Source: Adiantum capillus-veneris (lineage: Eukaryota; Streptophyta; Polypodiopsida; Polypodiales; Pteridaceae). From it: a stretch of DNA of 64,000 bases. Below, one piece after another: positions 11,227 to 23,200 of this stretch (positions are counted from its first letter, which is position 1; the number at the start of each line of letters is the position of its first letter). The stretch covers positions 129,332,074-129,396,073 of the forward strand of contig CM043962.1 in NCBI GenBank assembly GCA_014529385.2, read 5' to 3'. A model generated the notes under the pieces. It was given only the letters and a program-made list of their open reading frames with translations, made no database searches and was not told the origin of the DNA. A program made the translations under genes and the position numbers.

Positions 11227-14200
11227 AAAATGAAATGTTATATTAAACGTCTTCAAACGGCCAAAATGACCTATGAGACCAAACTAATACAACCTTGGCA
11301 GATCTAATAAAATGTCTGGGTACAAAAATAAAATGAAGTGAAGTGAAAAACTAAAATCTCAACTGCTAGATGTGAACTAAGCAACTAGCTGGAATTGTGT
11401 AGGATATGAGTAGGGGGGTGAAAGTAGAGACTCGGGGCTAGTACAACACAATGTGGGTGTAAATAATTAATTTATTTACGAGAAAATAGTTATCTAATGA
11501 GTTCTATGCACATAGAACTAGCAGTTCTAGGGCCTCAAACTTGGGCCAGAGCACCTCAGAGAGACCCAGCAGAAAACACGTTGAAGCCCTAGTGATTGGG
11601 AAAATCGGGTCTTCACTAAGGGGTAGACAGTAGCCTCAGATTTCAGGCTCACAAAATTACGCGCGTCAATGCGAGCACAGGAATGAGATGGGGTCCTTAA
11701 ACAGTGATCCTAAGGCCCCTAATTATTTTTAAAAGCCTTAGGACGAGTTAGTCAAACTATCCTAATCTTTTGCGTCTAGGCCAAATGGCCGGACAAGTGC
11801 GAACAGGTAATGCCGGAACAGTGCCGGTATGGCATTGTGTCGGGGAGCAGCTAACGTTTCCATAAGTAGCATTCATGAGTGCAGTTGTGAGTTGAATTGC
11901 ACATTTCATTCATAGCCTAAGAACTTTTAAAGTGAAAAGGTGAATGGTTTTTAAGTTATTAAGTGTGCCAAGTGGCACACTTACCAATGCAAAGTGACTC
12001 TCACTCTCACTCTCACCCTCCCTCTTCTTCTAGCGCCCCCTTCTTGTTGGAGTCTAGTAAAGTGCAGCCCCTCCCCCTCTTCTCAGGTTGGCTGTTCTCC
12101 TACCCCCCCTAATGTGAGCGTGCCCTACGCATTGGAGGCCTCCATTGGAGCTTGAGAGCAGCCCCTTGCCAAATATGTGGTAGCCTCATGCTCCCATTGT
12201 CTAAAACAAGGGTTCTCACAATCATAGTCAGCTTTTGGGGAAGATTCGTCGCGAGAAGTTGCAGCACACACTCTCTCTGTAGAGTGCAAAGGTTGTAAAG
12301 TCTCTGCTTTCAGCGCCTAATCACCTCGATTAGGACTTTTTCAGCGAAGCACTAATAGAATTTCACTCCTCTCTACTTATCCTACGCCCACGCAAGTTTT
12401 GGTGCGATTCCATCGCGAAGAAGGCCTCCATTTTGACGTAGGAGTGCGCACAGGTAAGAATTTCAGGTTATGTGCAGAAAATTACAGCAAGCATGTTTGT
12501 GTGCATTTTGCTCGATGCATGAATGATTGCACATGAAGGGCAACACATAGCGGAAGATAGACTCTCCGTTGAGAGAGCTTCCGACAAATTCTGTGGAAGA
12601 TAGACTCTCCTTGTGAGAGCTTCCAACAAGACTTGCGCAGGGGGGAAGTCCTCTTAGCAGAAAGAGAGTGGAAACACTCTCTCAGTCAGTAGTCAGATCA
12701 AAACACAGAAGAATAGAGGACGGGCGATGCCCCATTCTTGTGCTTGTAAAGATTCTCCTGTAGTAATAAAGATATCCTCTTTAGGGGGGGGAGGGGGGGG
12801 GGGGGGAGGGAATGTTGGGTTAAAGGCCCAAATGACCCCTTTTATGTACATTTTTAAAGGTTACTAACCTTTGGCCAAGTTCACATTGAACTTACCCACT
12901 AACTTAAAAATGGTCCTATACTTTTAATTAAGGAAATGTGAGCCCATTTTTGCTCACTCACTTATTCCCCTCAATATCGTGTAGCGCTCCCTCTCTCTCT
13001 CCTTCTTCGATTCATAGCGCCCCCTTCTCTGTAGGCCATCGCCACCTCTTTAAGCACAGGTCCTGCACATCTCCTCGCGCTCTATCACTTGCACACATTG
13101 CTGCGCGCTCATCAACTGGTATCAGAGCCAAATTAGGGTTTGCTTCCAAACCTGCAAACGTTGATTTTCAGCCAAGGAGGTCAACTTTCACGCAAGATTT
13201 TGCAATTTTATCGCCAAAGGACTCGTCCCCGGACACTAGAGGGCTCCTGGCAAATCAAATTGACCTAAAACAAGGCTGAAATTAGGTCAAAATCAGCAAA
13301 TTACAGGTTGTGACAGCAAAATACAGGTTTTGTAAATCATGTATTAAGGTGTGGCAACCTAGGTCCCGGCCACCCGAAAACAAAGAAATTGCCAAAAAAC
13401 AAGTCCCAAAACAGGTGTTTTCAACAAATTTCAGATTTACGCAGGTTTTTGCGAGTGTATTTTTGATGCATCTACATTGAGGAAAGTGCAAATTGATGCA
13501 ATCTATGCACATTTGACAAGTTTTGGCTATGTATGACCATCTGTGGCTCAATTTTTGCAATTTGACGCTACAAATTGGGACTTTTGTTCATACATGCTTC
13601 CAAAGGCTGTGCATTAGCCTTATGTATGTTCTGTGAGGCTAAAAACAACTAAAATTGTTGTTTTTGAGCACAAATTCACTCGCTGAAATTTCCTCCGCAT
13701 AAATTTCAAAAATTGCTTTTTGTGCCTAAATCGACCCATTTTGTCCCAAATTGCTCATGTGACCATTTGGAGCTGTAGTGCACACTTCTGTAAGGCTATA
13801 CTCCGGTTTTGGGCATTTTTGCCCAAAAATTCAACGTTGTAGCCCTCTTATTCGTGCATCTATGGCCTCATCTTCTTCGGATGTGAAGAATCTCTTCGAG
13901 ATTAGGAGGTTCGATGGAACAGGTTTCAACCTTTGGAAAGACAGCATCCAGGGAATCCAATTTCTTACAAGGAGGAGGTTTTGATTGATCTTGAGAGGCT
14001 TGTTGTTGAAGAAGCTAGATGATGTTGGCATTTAGTTTGTTACAGATGTGAAGGAGAGCATAGAGCCTATAGTGGAAGACATTTTAGTGCAAGGGATTGT
14101 GAAGAGACACTTGAACAGGTAAAGCCACAGAATATGTCGGATGAAGCATGGGTTAGCCTGAACAGGAAGGCAGTTACATACATTAAAATGGCCATGACCG

Positions 14201-17200
14201 ATGAGACAATTATTGATTTGAAAGGTCTCACAAATGCTTTTGATGTGTGGGAGAAGTTAAAGGCGATGTATGAGAATACAACGCTTGTCAACCAAGTGCA
14301 TTTGATGCGAAAACTTGTTGGCATGCAGCTAGATGACTCCAAGAGCACTGCAGAGCACTTGTCGTTGTTTACGGGTACTTTGTCGCAGTTACAGGATTCA
14401 AGTTTGCCTCCTTTTGATGATAAGCTGAAAGCTATCTTCTTGCTTATGACCTTACCTAATTCATGGGAAACATTGGTGGTTTCATTGTCGAATAACCCCA
14501 ATTTGACCTTTGATGGTGTTAGGGGTTCTATCTTGAATGAGGAAATCAGGAGGAAAGCAAGTGGAGAGGGAGGCAACTCCCCAACATGGTTAGAGGCAGG
14601 ACAGAGAAGAAGAATGTCTATGCACAAAGGAGTAAGAGTAAGAGTAAAGAAAGGGGAAATGCCAGCAAAGACAAGGGTGATGTGACTTGCTATCAGTGTG
14701 GCAAGAAAGGTCACAAGAAACCCAATTGCAGGTACAAATACCGAGTTAGAACGAAAAAGAATGGCGGAGACAAAAAGAAAGAGAAGAAGGAAGTCAAGAC
14801 AGATGCACAAGATAGCTCAAATGACAAACGGGAATCAAAAAGAGTCTGCTTTCTGTTGGTCAAATGGATATGGATGGTTACAGCATCTTGTTTGAGAGAG
14901 GATCATGGAAAATGCCTAAAGGCTCAAGGCTCATTGTAAAGGGCACAAAGAAAGGGACACTTTACTGCATGCATGGAAAGGCCACGTTCGGCAAGTTTAT
15001 TGCATTGGCTGAAATTAACTCTCACATGGAGTTATGGCACAAGAGGCTTGACCATATGAGCCAAAAGGGTCTTTCTAAGCTTTGTACTTTGAACAAGATT
15101 GATGCTAAAGGCACAAAGCTCGACTTTTATAATGAATGTCAATATGGCAAGCAAGTAAAGCGTTCTTATTACTCCGGTGTCTCTCGTAAATCTTGTGTGC
15201 TTGATCTTGTACATTCTGATGTATGTAGCATGCCTACTAAGTCTATAGGAGGTGCATGCTATTTTGTCTCCTTTGTTGATGATCATTCTAGAAAAAATTG
15301 GGTTTATTTGCTTAAATCTAAGGATGAAGCCTTTGCTGCGTTTAAGAAATTTCATGCATTTGTGACCACCCAAACAGGTGGAAAGCTGAAATGCTTGCGT
15401 ACGAACAATAGGGGGGAGTTCACAAGTGCTGAATTTAACAAATTTTGTGAAAATCTGGGCATTAAGAGGGAGCTTATTGTGCCATACAGCCCCTCTTCTA
15501 ATGGTGTGGCTGAAAGATTCAATAGGACACTTTGAGGGTGAGATGCATGCTGTCCACAGCTAATCTCTCTCATGGATTTTGGGGACAAGCTTTGAAAACT
15601 GCAATGCATATATGCAATCGATCCCTCACAAGGTGACATCCCTGAAGAGGTTTGGTCTGGCAAGCCTACTTCATATGATCACTTACGCATTTTTGGTTAC
15701 GAGGCTTTTGTGCATGTTAGACCTAAGTTGAGAAGCAAACTAGATGCCAAGTCCATTAAAGGCCTTTTCATGGGATATGGTGAAGAAGGCTAAATGGGTT
15801 ACAGGATTTGGTTACCTCAGCTCAAAAGGGTTGTGCGCAGCCGGGATGTTGTTTTTAATGAGGCAAGGCTGCTTCAAAACAATTGTGCCTCAAAGCATGA
15901 CCATAAAAGGGTCAAATTTCAGCATGACCAGCCACCTGTTAGGCCTATTATTGACCCTCAGGATGCACCACATAGGGCTGAAAATGTACATGATCCAGTG
16001 GTGTTTGAGCCAAAAGATGTTGGGCAGCAAATTGAGGCTCCTGAAAGGCATTTGCAACTACGAAACAATGCTGAAAATGGTGCTGAAAATGATGTACAGC
16101 AGCCCATTGTTGATGATTTTATCATGCCACCTGATGTAGACCCGTTACCGGATAATGTGGATCATAGGGTGAGGCAGTCTACTTGTCCAAGACGGCCTAT
16201 GAGTAGATATGATCCCTCTTTGCATTACATTATGTTGACAGATGAGGGAGAGCCTCTTACGTATAAAGAGGCAAAGACATGTGAGCACAACGACAAGTGG
16301 GAGCTTGCTACGCAAGAAGAGATTAAAGCTTTGCATGCTAATCATACTTGGGATTTGGTGGAATCGCCCAAAGGAAGCAAGGCTATTCCTAACAAATGGG
16401 TGTATAAAATCAAAACAGTTGATGCAAAACCCAAGTACAAGGCAAGGCTACTTGCAAAGGGATATGTTCAAACCAAGGGCATAGACTTTCAAGAAGTGTT
16501 CTCTCCCGTTGTGAAGATGACCACTTTGCATGTATTGTTTGCCATAGTGGCTGCCCTTGATTTGGAAATGGACGAAGTGACTTTAGTATCAAAATCGAGG
16601 TATCTGTTGACAAAGGAGCGGAGTAACTCCCCTCTTGTGCATCCCACTGCACCAGATCTCCGGCCAAGCTGAATTTTGGGTTCCGTTTGGAGTAGACTAT
16701 GCTAAACCAAAACATCGAGGTAAAGTTTCACAATCCGAGGAGTATCTGCTAGGTCCTCCTCCATCCATCCACTTCGCATCAAATGCAGGAAAATTCTTGA
16801 ACTTAACCAAGAACCGCCTTCGGACTTTACCCTTCTTCGTATCATTATGTGCCAAAATCTGTTCAGGAACAAGGATCTCCTCGTTTTCTTCCACTTTGGG
16901 TTGCTCATCAGGCTCCCCATCATCAGGCACATCACCCTTAACAGGGTTCAAGAGACTCACATGCAATGCATTGTGAATCCTCCAAGTATCTGGCAGTTTC
17001 AATCGGAAGGAGACATCATTTATCTTGTCAGTAATCTAGAAAGGTCCGTAGTATCACATACTAAGCTTTGGAAAAAGCCTCTCCTTTCCCTGTTTCTTTC
17101 TTAGGCGTGCCTTCTCAAAAGTAAGAGCACCCAATCATCCTCCTTCAGTTTCCAGTCGCGACAATGGCGATCCGCTGCCTTTTTTCTGTCGTTCTTGAGA

Positions 17201-20200
17201 CTCCTGCAAAGTCTCGCGAACCTTGGCAAAAGCCGTATCCAAATCTCGCGAATATTCATCCGCTTCAAATTTCTAATTTTTCGTGCTCAGGAAGGATGGA
17301 ACCTTCGCAACAGTTTCAACAATCTCACATGGCATCTTCCCCGTCGAAGAGTGTATCGTGTTATTGTAGGCAAATTCCACCAAAGGTAAGTTCTTCTCCC
17401 ATTGAGTCTTTTGATCCGAGATACAAGACTTCAATAAATCTAAAATCATTGAATTGGCAATCTTAAATTGCCCGTCAATCTGCAAGTGGAACGATGACGA
17501 GAACTGCAACCGCGTGCCAATGTTCTCCCAAATTGCCTTCCAAAACAAACTCATAAATCTGGGGTCTCTATCGGAGACAATCGTCTCAGGCGTGCCATGT
17601 AATCGGAAAATCATCGTGATCATGCTGTTCTTTCTGTGCCTTATCAGGGCACCTTGCGGAAATATGTCCATGTTCCCCGCATCCAAAGCACTTCCCCTCT
17701 CTGATGAAGCGAGCTCTCTCCTCAGGAGTAAGCTTGGGTCGTGCATCCTTTTTTTTTTCTTTGGGTTGCTCTTTTTCATTCTACTTTCATTCCCAGAAGT
17801 CTGTTCGGCTCGTTGTGTCATGGCCTCATCTGTGGGGTAGGTCAGATTGCCAGAGTGAATTGCAAAGCCCCGCTTCGCATGACTCATCAACTCCTGAATA
17901 GAAGCTGACTTCTGTTCCAAGCAGTGATCTCGGATCTCTGTAGGTAGACCCAAGATAAACCGCTCAATCTGTTCTCTGAATGAAGAGGCGGGTAGAAAAG
18001 AGCTCCAGAATCTTTCACAATAAGAATTCACTGTATCGCTCTTGGTCATCCGGAGATGGTTCCAAGCAGCTCGTATATCTCGCTCAAACTCTTGAGTCAA
18101 CCAAGAAGAAATAAAAAGCCTCTTGAATTTCAGCCATGTAACTGGCACAATCTTGCTTAATAGAAGCGTGGACCACCAAGTACGGGCATTCCCCTTAAAG
18201 TAAGAGGCAGCTCTCCGAATCTTGGAGTGCTCTGAATAGCGTCCTCCCGCGAAAGCGATGTCAAACTGCTGTATAAAAGACAAAGCCTTCGAAGCATGTG
18301 AGTATCCTGAAAAAGTATCAAACATGATCGAGTGGCCACCTTCCTTAAACTCTCGGACTTTCTTGCTTTTATCTTCGAGAAAGTCATACTGGTTTGCTTT
18401 GTAAAAATTCTTCTTGTTCGCATAAAACTTTCCGTCATCGGAATCTGAGCTTTCTGTAGACGAGTCCTCAGTAGAACTGTCAGTCTCTGGGCGAGATGTA
18501 GCCTTCTTTGCCTTTTTCTTGCCCGTTCCGAAGCTTTGTGTCTTGCTTCGCTTTTTGCTTTTTTTCTGTCTTCTTCGCTCTAATCCGAGGAGCTAGAAGA
18601 ACTGTCAGAAGAAGAAGAAGAAGAAGAACTGGGTACTCCTTCATATCGAACACGCTTCTTCCGTTTCTTTGCTTTGTCGAATGTAGACTGACGACCCAAA
18701 TATCCCGGGAAGTCAGTACCTTTGTTCTGCTTTTTGCCGTGCTTTTTGCCTTTCTTTTGCACGTCGAAAAGCTGAGCAATCCGTGCATCAACCACGTTCT
18801 CAAGTTCCTTCTCCGTATATTTCTTGGAGGCAGAAGGTTTCTTGAGAGCGGGTTTCGGGAGTGGTGTTGTGGTTCTCTGCCACTCCATCTGTACCTCTTC
18901 CAAAGAGGTCTGGTTCATATATTTTGCCATCTTCGGGTCCTTGGCAAAATTGAGCATCATCATTGTGCCTCGCTGATCAACTGGCGACGCTCTGTCTCTC
19001 GCCGCTCCGCCTAAGTAGGCCAAGGCGGGCCATACTCTCTGCCTGAATCTTCGTTGTGATCCCAACCCGCATCTCCAGATGCAGAGGGAGTCGACTGATC
19101 ATTGCCTGAAGCCATAGGTGCCGCGGAAAAAAACTTGGACACTCCAAGTCAAGAATCAACCGCGACAGCACCAAATAACCACTTCAAAACAATTCACAGA
19201 TCACAATAGATTTGCACTGGCTCGGCGGAGTTCCGTACCTAGAGATATTGGCCCCAAAGACTGGCGCCCCTTTCGGTATTTCTTTTTGTATTAATCAATC
19301 ATCAAAGTACAAGAGAGCGGGTAGGGTTTCACTCTCAGACTCTGCGTCCAGATGCTCCGAGAAGTGAGGCCCTCACCACTAATTTAAAGGTTACAAGGGA
19401 TGCCCAAAAGCAGAGCCCCAAAAGCTTTTAAAATCAAAAGCATCAGTTCTCTCTCTCTCTTAGAGAGTCTTTTCTCTTTTTTTTTAAAAAAAGCAAAAGC
19501 AAAATTCGCGTCGCTCATCATTTTCCAAAAAAAAAAATAATAATAATAATCCGCCTCCGCGATTTCCGGAATTTAGGGTTTTTGGCAAAAATTAGGGTTT
19601 GCAGGAATTTTAGGGTTTCTGGCAGAAATTAGGGTTTCTGCTGTCCGCCACGTCATCACTTTGTGACAGATGAACTGGGCTGAATCAACCCCTTCTCTAA
19701 AAGCTCGTTGACTTGACTCGTAATCTCTTTCTGTTGGGCTGCACTAACCCTGTATGGTGGTCTATTCGGTGGACTAGAACCTGGCACAAGATCTATGGTA
19801 TGATTCTCAGGTTTCTCAGGAGGTAACTCCCCTCGCAAAGAGTCCGAAAAACAATCACTGAAACCACTCAAAAAAGTTGACCTGTCTTTATCTAAGGTAG
19901 ACAAATTAGATACAACTCCAAGTACTTCTTTTGAAAAGATCAAGTACGCAGAAAGATGATTCTTTATTACAGATGAAATAGCAGAAGCAGAAACAACTGG
20001 AATAGACTCGCCTTTAAGCTTTACATTAAGGACATGAGTCTTTCCTCTATGTACAAGGGTAATCTTTTTGTTGCGAGTATCCACCATATCATGCAACCTG
20101 TAACACCATGGGCTACCAAGTTACACATCAGAGCCCTCAAGTGGCATAATATGAAATTCTTCCGCATCCACATAGCTCTGAATGTGCAGACGAAGCTTCC

Positions 20201-23200
20201 CCAAAATGGGAGTAACAGGCTCTGAATGACCTCGGCATGCCAAACCTGCTTCCCCTGTCATACCCATCTCCTCGGCACGAATGCCCAACTTTGATGCCAA
20301 TTCTGGTGATATGAAATTTGCACGGGCTCCTGGATCAAAGAAAACCAGCACCGTCTTGTCTCTAACTTTGCCCCAAGCTCTGCACAGTTCCGTGGCATCT
20401 ATGTTTGGCTGGTCTCCGACCAAATCTGGGACAAGTCCTGCACCCTGCTTTGGCTTCTTCCCTTTATGATCTAACTTGCCATCCTTATCCTGTAACTTCT
20501 TCTGTGGGCATTCATTTGCAAAATGTTCTTCTTGTTCACAAATGTAGCATTTCTTGAGCTTTCCTTTCTTCAAAAGTTTTGCCAGAAAAATGCCTTTTTT
20601 GTCCTTGTCCTCGTCCCGAAGGAGATTTAGACTGCTTCTTGGACGTGTCAGCTTCTTCATTGGAGGGCTTCTTTGTGGAAGGCTCAGAAGGCTTTGCTGC
20701 AATGTTGCCCTTGGCTGAAAACTGTTTGCCATGGGACCCTTTCTTGTGGCTATTAAATCCATCGGAATCTCCCTTCGACAGATTGCTGGCCACTCTTGCA
20801 TTCTCTATCAACTAAAACATATTCATGACAGTAGTCTTTGTGCAGTAGTCCCTGGTTTTCTTGGGCAATCCGCAACAGTACTTCTCAATCTGTTTTGACA
20901 ATGGCACAAACCTGTAAGAGGTAACTAGCAACAGTGCGGCCCAAAACTGTTTATTGTACTCTTCCAGATTCGCACACGGTTTAGCATTCAACTCGTGCCA
21001 TTCTGTCATCACTTCCACTTCAAAAGTGTTTTCAACCATGTAGGCGCAAAAAGCTGTTTGAATTGGACCCACGTTGTTGGGGCTTGACCCTGGTTCAACA
21101 ATGCGGCCCACCATTGAAGCGCATTCCCTTTCAAGAAAGTGGAAGCCTTGCGTATCTTCGAAGACTCTGTGAAGTTTCCTCCAGCATAAGCTGCATCGAA
21201 CTGTTGTATGAAGGTCAAAGCCTTCAATTGATCCTCAGTTCCTCTGAAAGTTTTAAACTTCACTCCCTGCTCACCTTCCTTGTAACCCTTAGGCTACTCA
21301 AAGGAGCCACGTTGTCATAAACAGGTGTCTGTAACATTGGTGCTCCATGATTGTTCACTCCAGCACTCCCATCACCTGTTTTACCTCTCATATCTGCATT
21401 TTGGGCATATGGCTGCAAAAAACCAGCCATATCAAACTGTGTTCCAGGCACTCGAAACTGGCCATAGGCACCCTGAAAACCTGGTTGAACACCCATGTTT
21501 GCGTACATAGGGTTACCCATGCATGTTTGCATTGTCCCGAACACATTCCCTGCCATATAACCTGTGGAAGGTCGAGCCATAGCTTGAAACACCGAACCAC
21601 CTCCAAAATATCCATGATAAGTATTCGATAATGGAAGGGTCTGACGCATAGCCTGTTCGTTACTCCCTTAACCATTCACAAACGGTTCATGTCTAGCTAA
21701 AGCAAGTTGCTTCGGATCATTGGACACCGCTAGTTGCTCAACCACATGGGCTTTCCCTCGAGCATCATGAGTCCTCTGCCCATTGGAAATCTCCTTTTCC
21801 TGCAATGGCTCAGTCATGCCCTGTGTAGGAGGCTGAAAACCCTATGTCGGAGCCTGTAAGAACTCCTGCATCCTTGGGTTGTTAGTAGCCAACTGCTGAA
21901 ACATGTCCATGCAGCAACGCAGTTGAGTTCTAAACAACCTGTCCTCTTCTTAAAGAGTTGAAGGAATTTTCTCTGTGCCATGTGAGGAAGATCCCTCTTC
22001 AGGTAGTTGGTCTCTCTTCTCTGCCATAACGACAAGCTCTGTGTTGCTTTCACCCACAACAATCCACGCTGCACTTTTTGAAGAAAAAGTGACTATCCCG
22101 TCGATGGAACCATATAACCGGCCTGTACAACGTAGAGGGCGGACTATTTCAATTACCTGTTAACTTTACACAGAGCACTGAGAAGGAGAGAGAACACAGT
22201 TGCGTCCAGCGACTAGAATGTCACTGCGCACACGAGACCGACACCCTGTAGGCCCCAAAGACTGGCGCCCCTTTCGGTATTTCTTTATTCAATTTAAGGT
22301 AGACGATCCGACCACTTAGTACAAGCTTTCACAAAGCTGTCCAAACCTCGCGAAGGCTGAAAACGTAGGTTTTCGACCTGATTTCGGCAACATAACGACG
22401 CAAAAACCCCAGTAGGTCAAAAGCACATGTCTAGGGCAGATTCCCTCGCTATCTGGAAGCTTTCTAGTGAGCTGTCACAGAAATTCAGCGGGCTGTAATT
22501 CTCTGTTTTATATTGCCGGGTGCCCAAAAGCCTGTACACGCATTCCAAGGCTCTCACAAGGCTCCCCTGGTGTTCCCTTGCAATTAGGTGCAAAACCTAA
22601 ACCTGCAGAAAAAAACATAGCAGGCTGGAATTTCCTGTTTCGGATCGTTTTTAGCGGAGAGAACACGCCTACGCATGTCCCAAGGGCTCCCGCACACAAT
22701 GGGACAGTTTCCCTGTGAATTGGACGAGTTTTCACGCGAGAAAACTCTCCAAACTCCGCAATCTTTCGCAATGGAACTGTGCGTATCTGTTTTATCTGAG
22801 TAGCCCAACTAGTGGGGCATTACCATATGTGCCAATGGGGAGAGAGAGATGCAAGAGAGCAAGTCGTCGCGCTACATGAGACAGAGGAGAAGGCAAGCTT
22901 TCCATTAAAGCTATAGACCTGCACCCACTACTCACACACACACTGTAGGTCACTTATGTGTAAAAATCCAGCCCCCAGCCTCAAATGGGCGCCTCCTCTT
23001 GCTGAGGTGTCTTGAAGGCTGCTCTCCTCCTACCAAGTGTCCAGTTTGCCCTTTGAGTTAATTCCCTAGTTCCTACTGACTTATAAAGTTATAAGTGACT
23101 TTCCGAGTGGCCCAGACTTCATTTGGCGCACAGAGGCTTCAGTACTCATCAGAATTCAATGCTAACTCGTCCGACCAATCCCAAATTGACCAATCCAAAC

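Larger units (their letters stand above)
10600..12199. other. no gene recognised; microsatellites and a palindrome
   Basis: Apart from the AC and GA runs, the LINE-end-like stretch at 11224 and the palindrome at 11961, I see nothing assignable. Frames crossing the microsatellites are artefacts of dipeptide repeats. Confidence 0.4.
16576..19668 (-). mobile_element. Ty3/gypsy chromovirus G1, internally deleted, no 3' LTR, no primer site
   Basis: Minus-strand order: LTR (19131-19668), Gag N-terminus, a Gag-integrase fusion, chromodomain, then 3' non-coding sequence to 16576. Protease, reverse transcriptase and RNase H are absent. Relative to G4 the LTR end and start of the leader are fused, removing the last LTR bases (TGTTACA) and the tRNA primer site. 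The 3' end is lost at the junction with copia C2. G1 lies in the reverse-transcriptase gene of G2. Confidence 0.85.
19669..22819 (-). mobile_element. Ty3/gypsy element G2, 5' part (interrupted by G1)
   Basis: Minus-strand order: probable 5' LTR (about 22150-22819), leader with a hairpin, Gag, protease, and the start of reverse transcriptase up to [10 protein letters not shown], where G1's LTR begins. The rest of pol is absent on the far side of G1, where copia C2 lies instead. G2 and G8 belong to one family with a Gly/Met-rich Gag N-terminus. Confidence 0.8.

Noticed and set aside
10684-11246. Open frames across the AC/GA microsatellites
   Set aside because: The coding potential comes only from dipeptide repeats; no domain, and frames exist on both strands.
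19245-19290. GGGGCGCC box as a retroviral lysine-tRNA primer site (TGGCGCC)
   Set aside because: It lies inside the LTR, not after it, and these elements have a standard initiator-Met site elsewhere.
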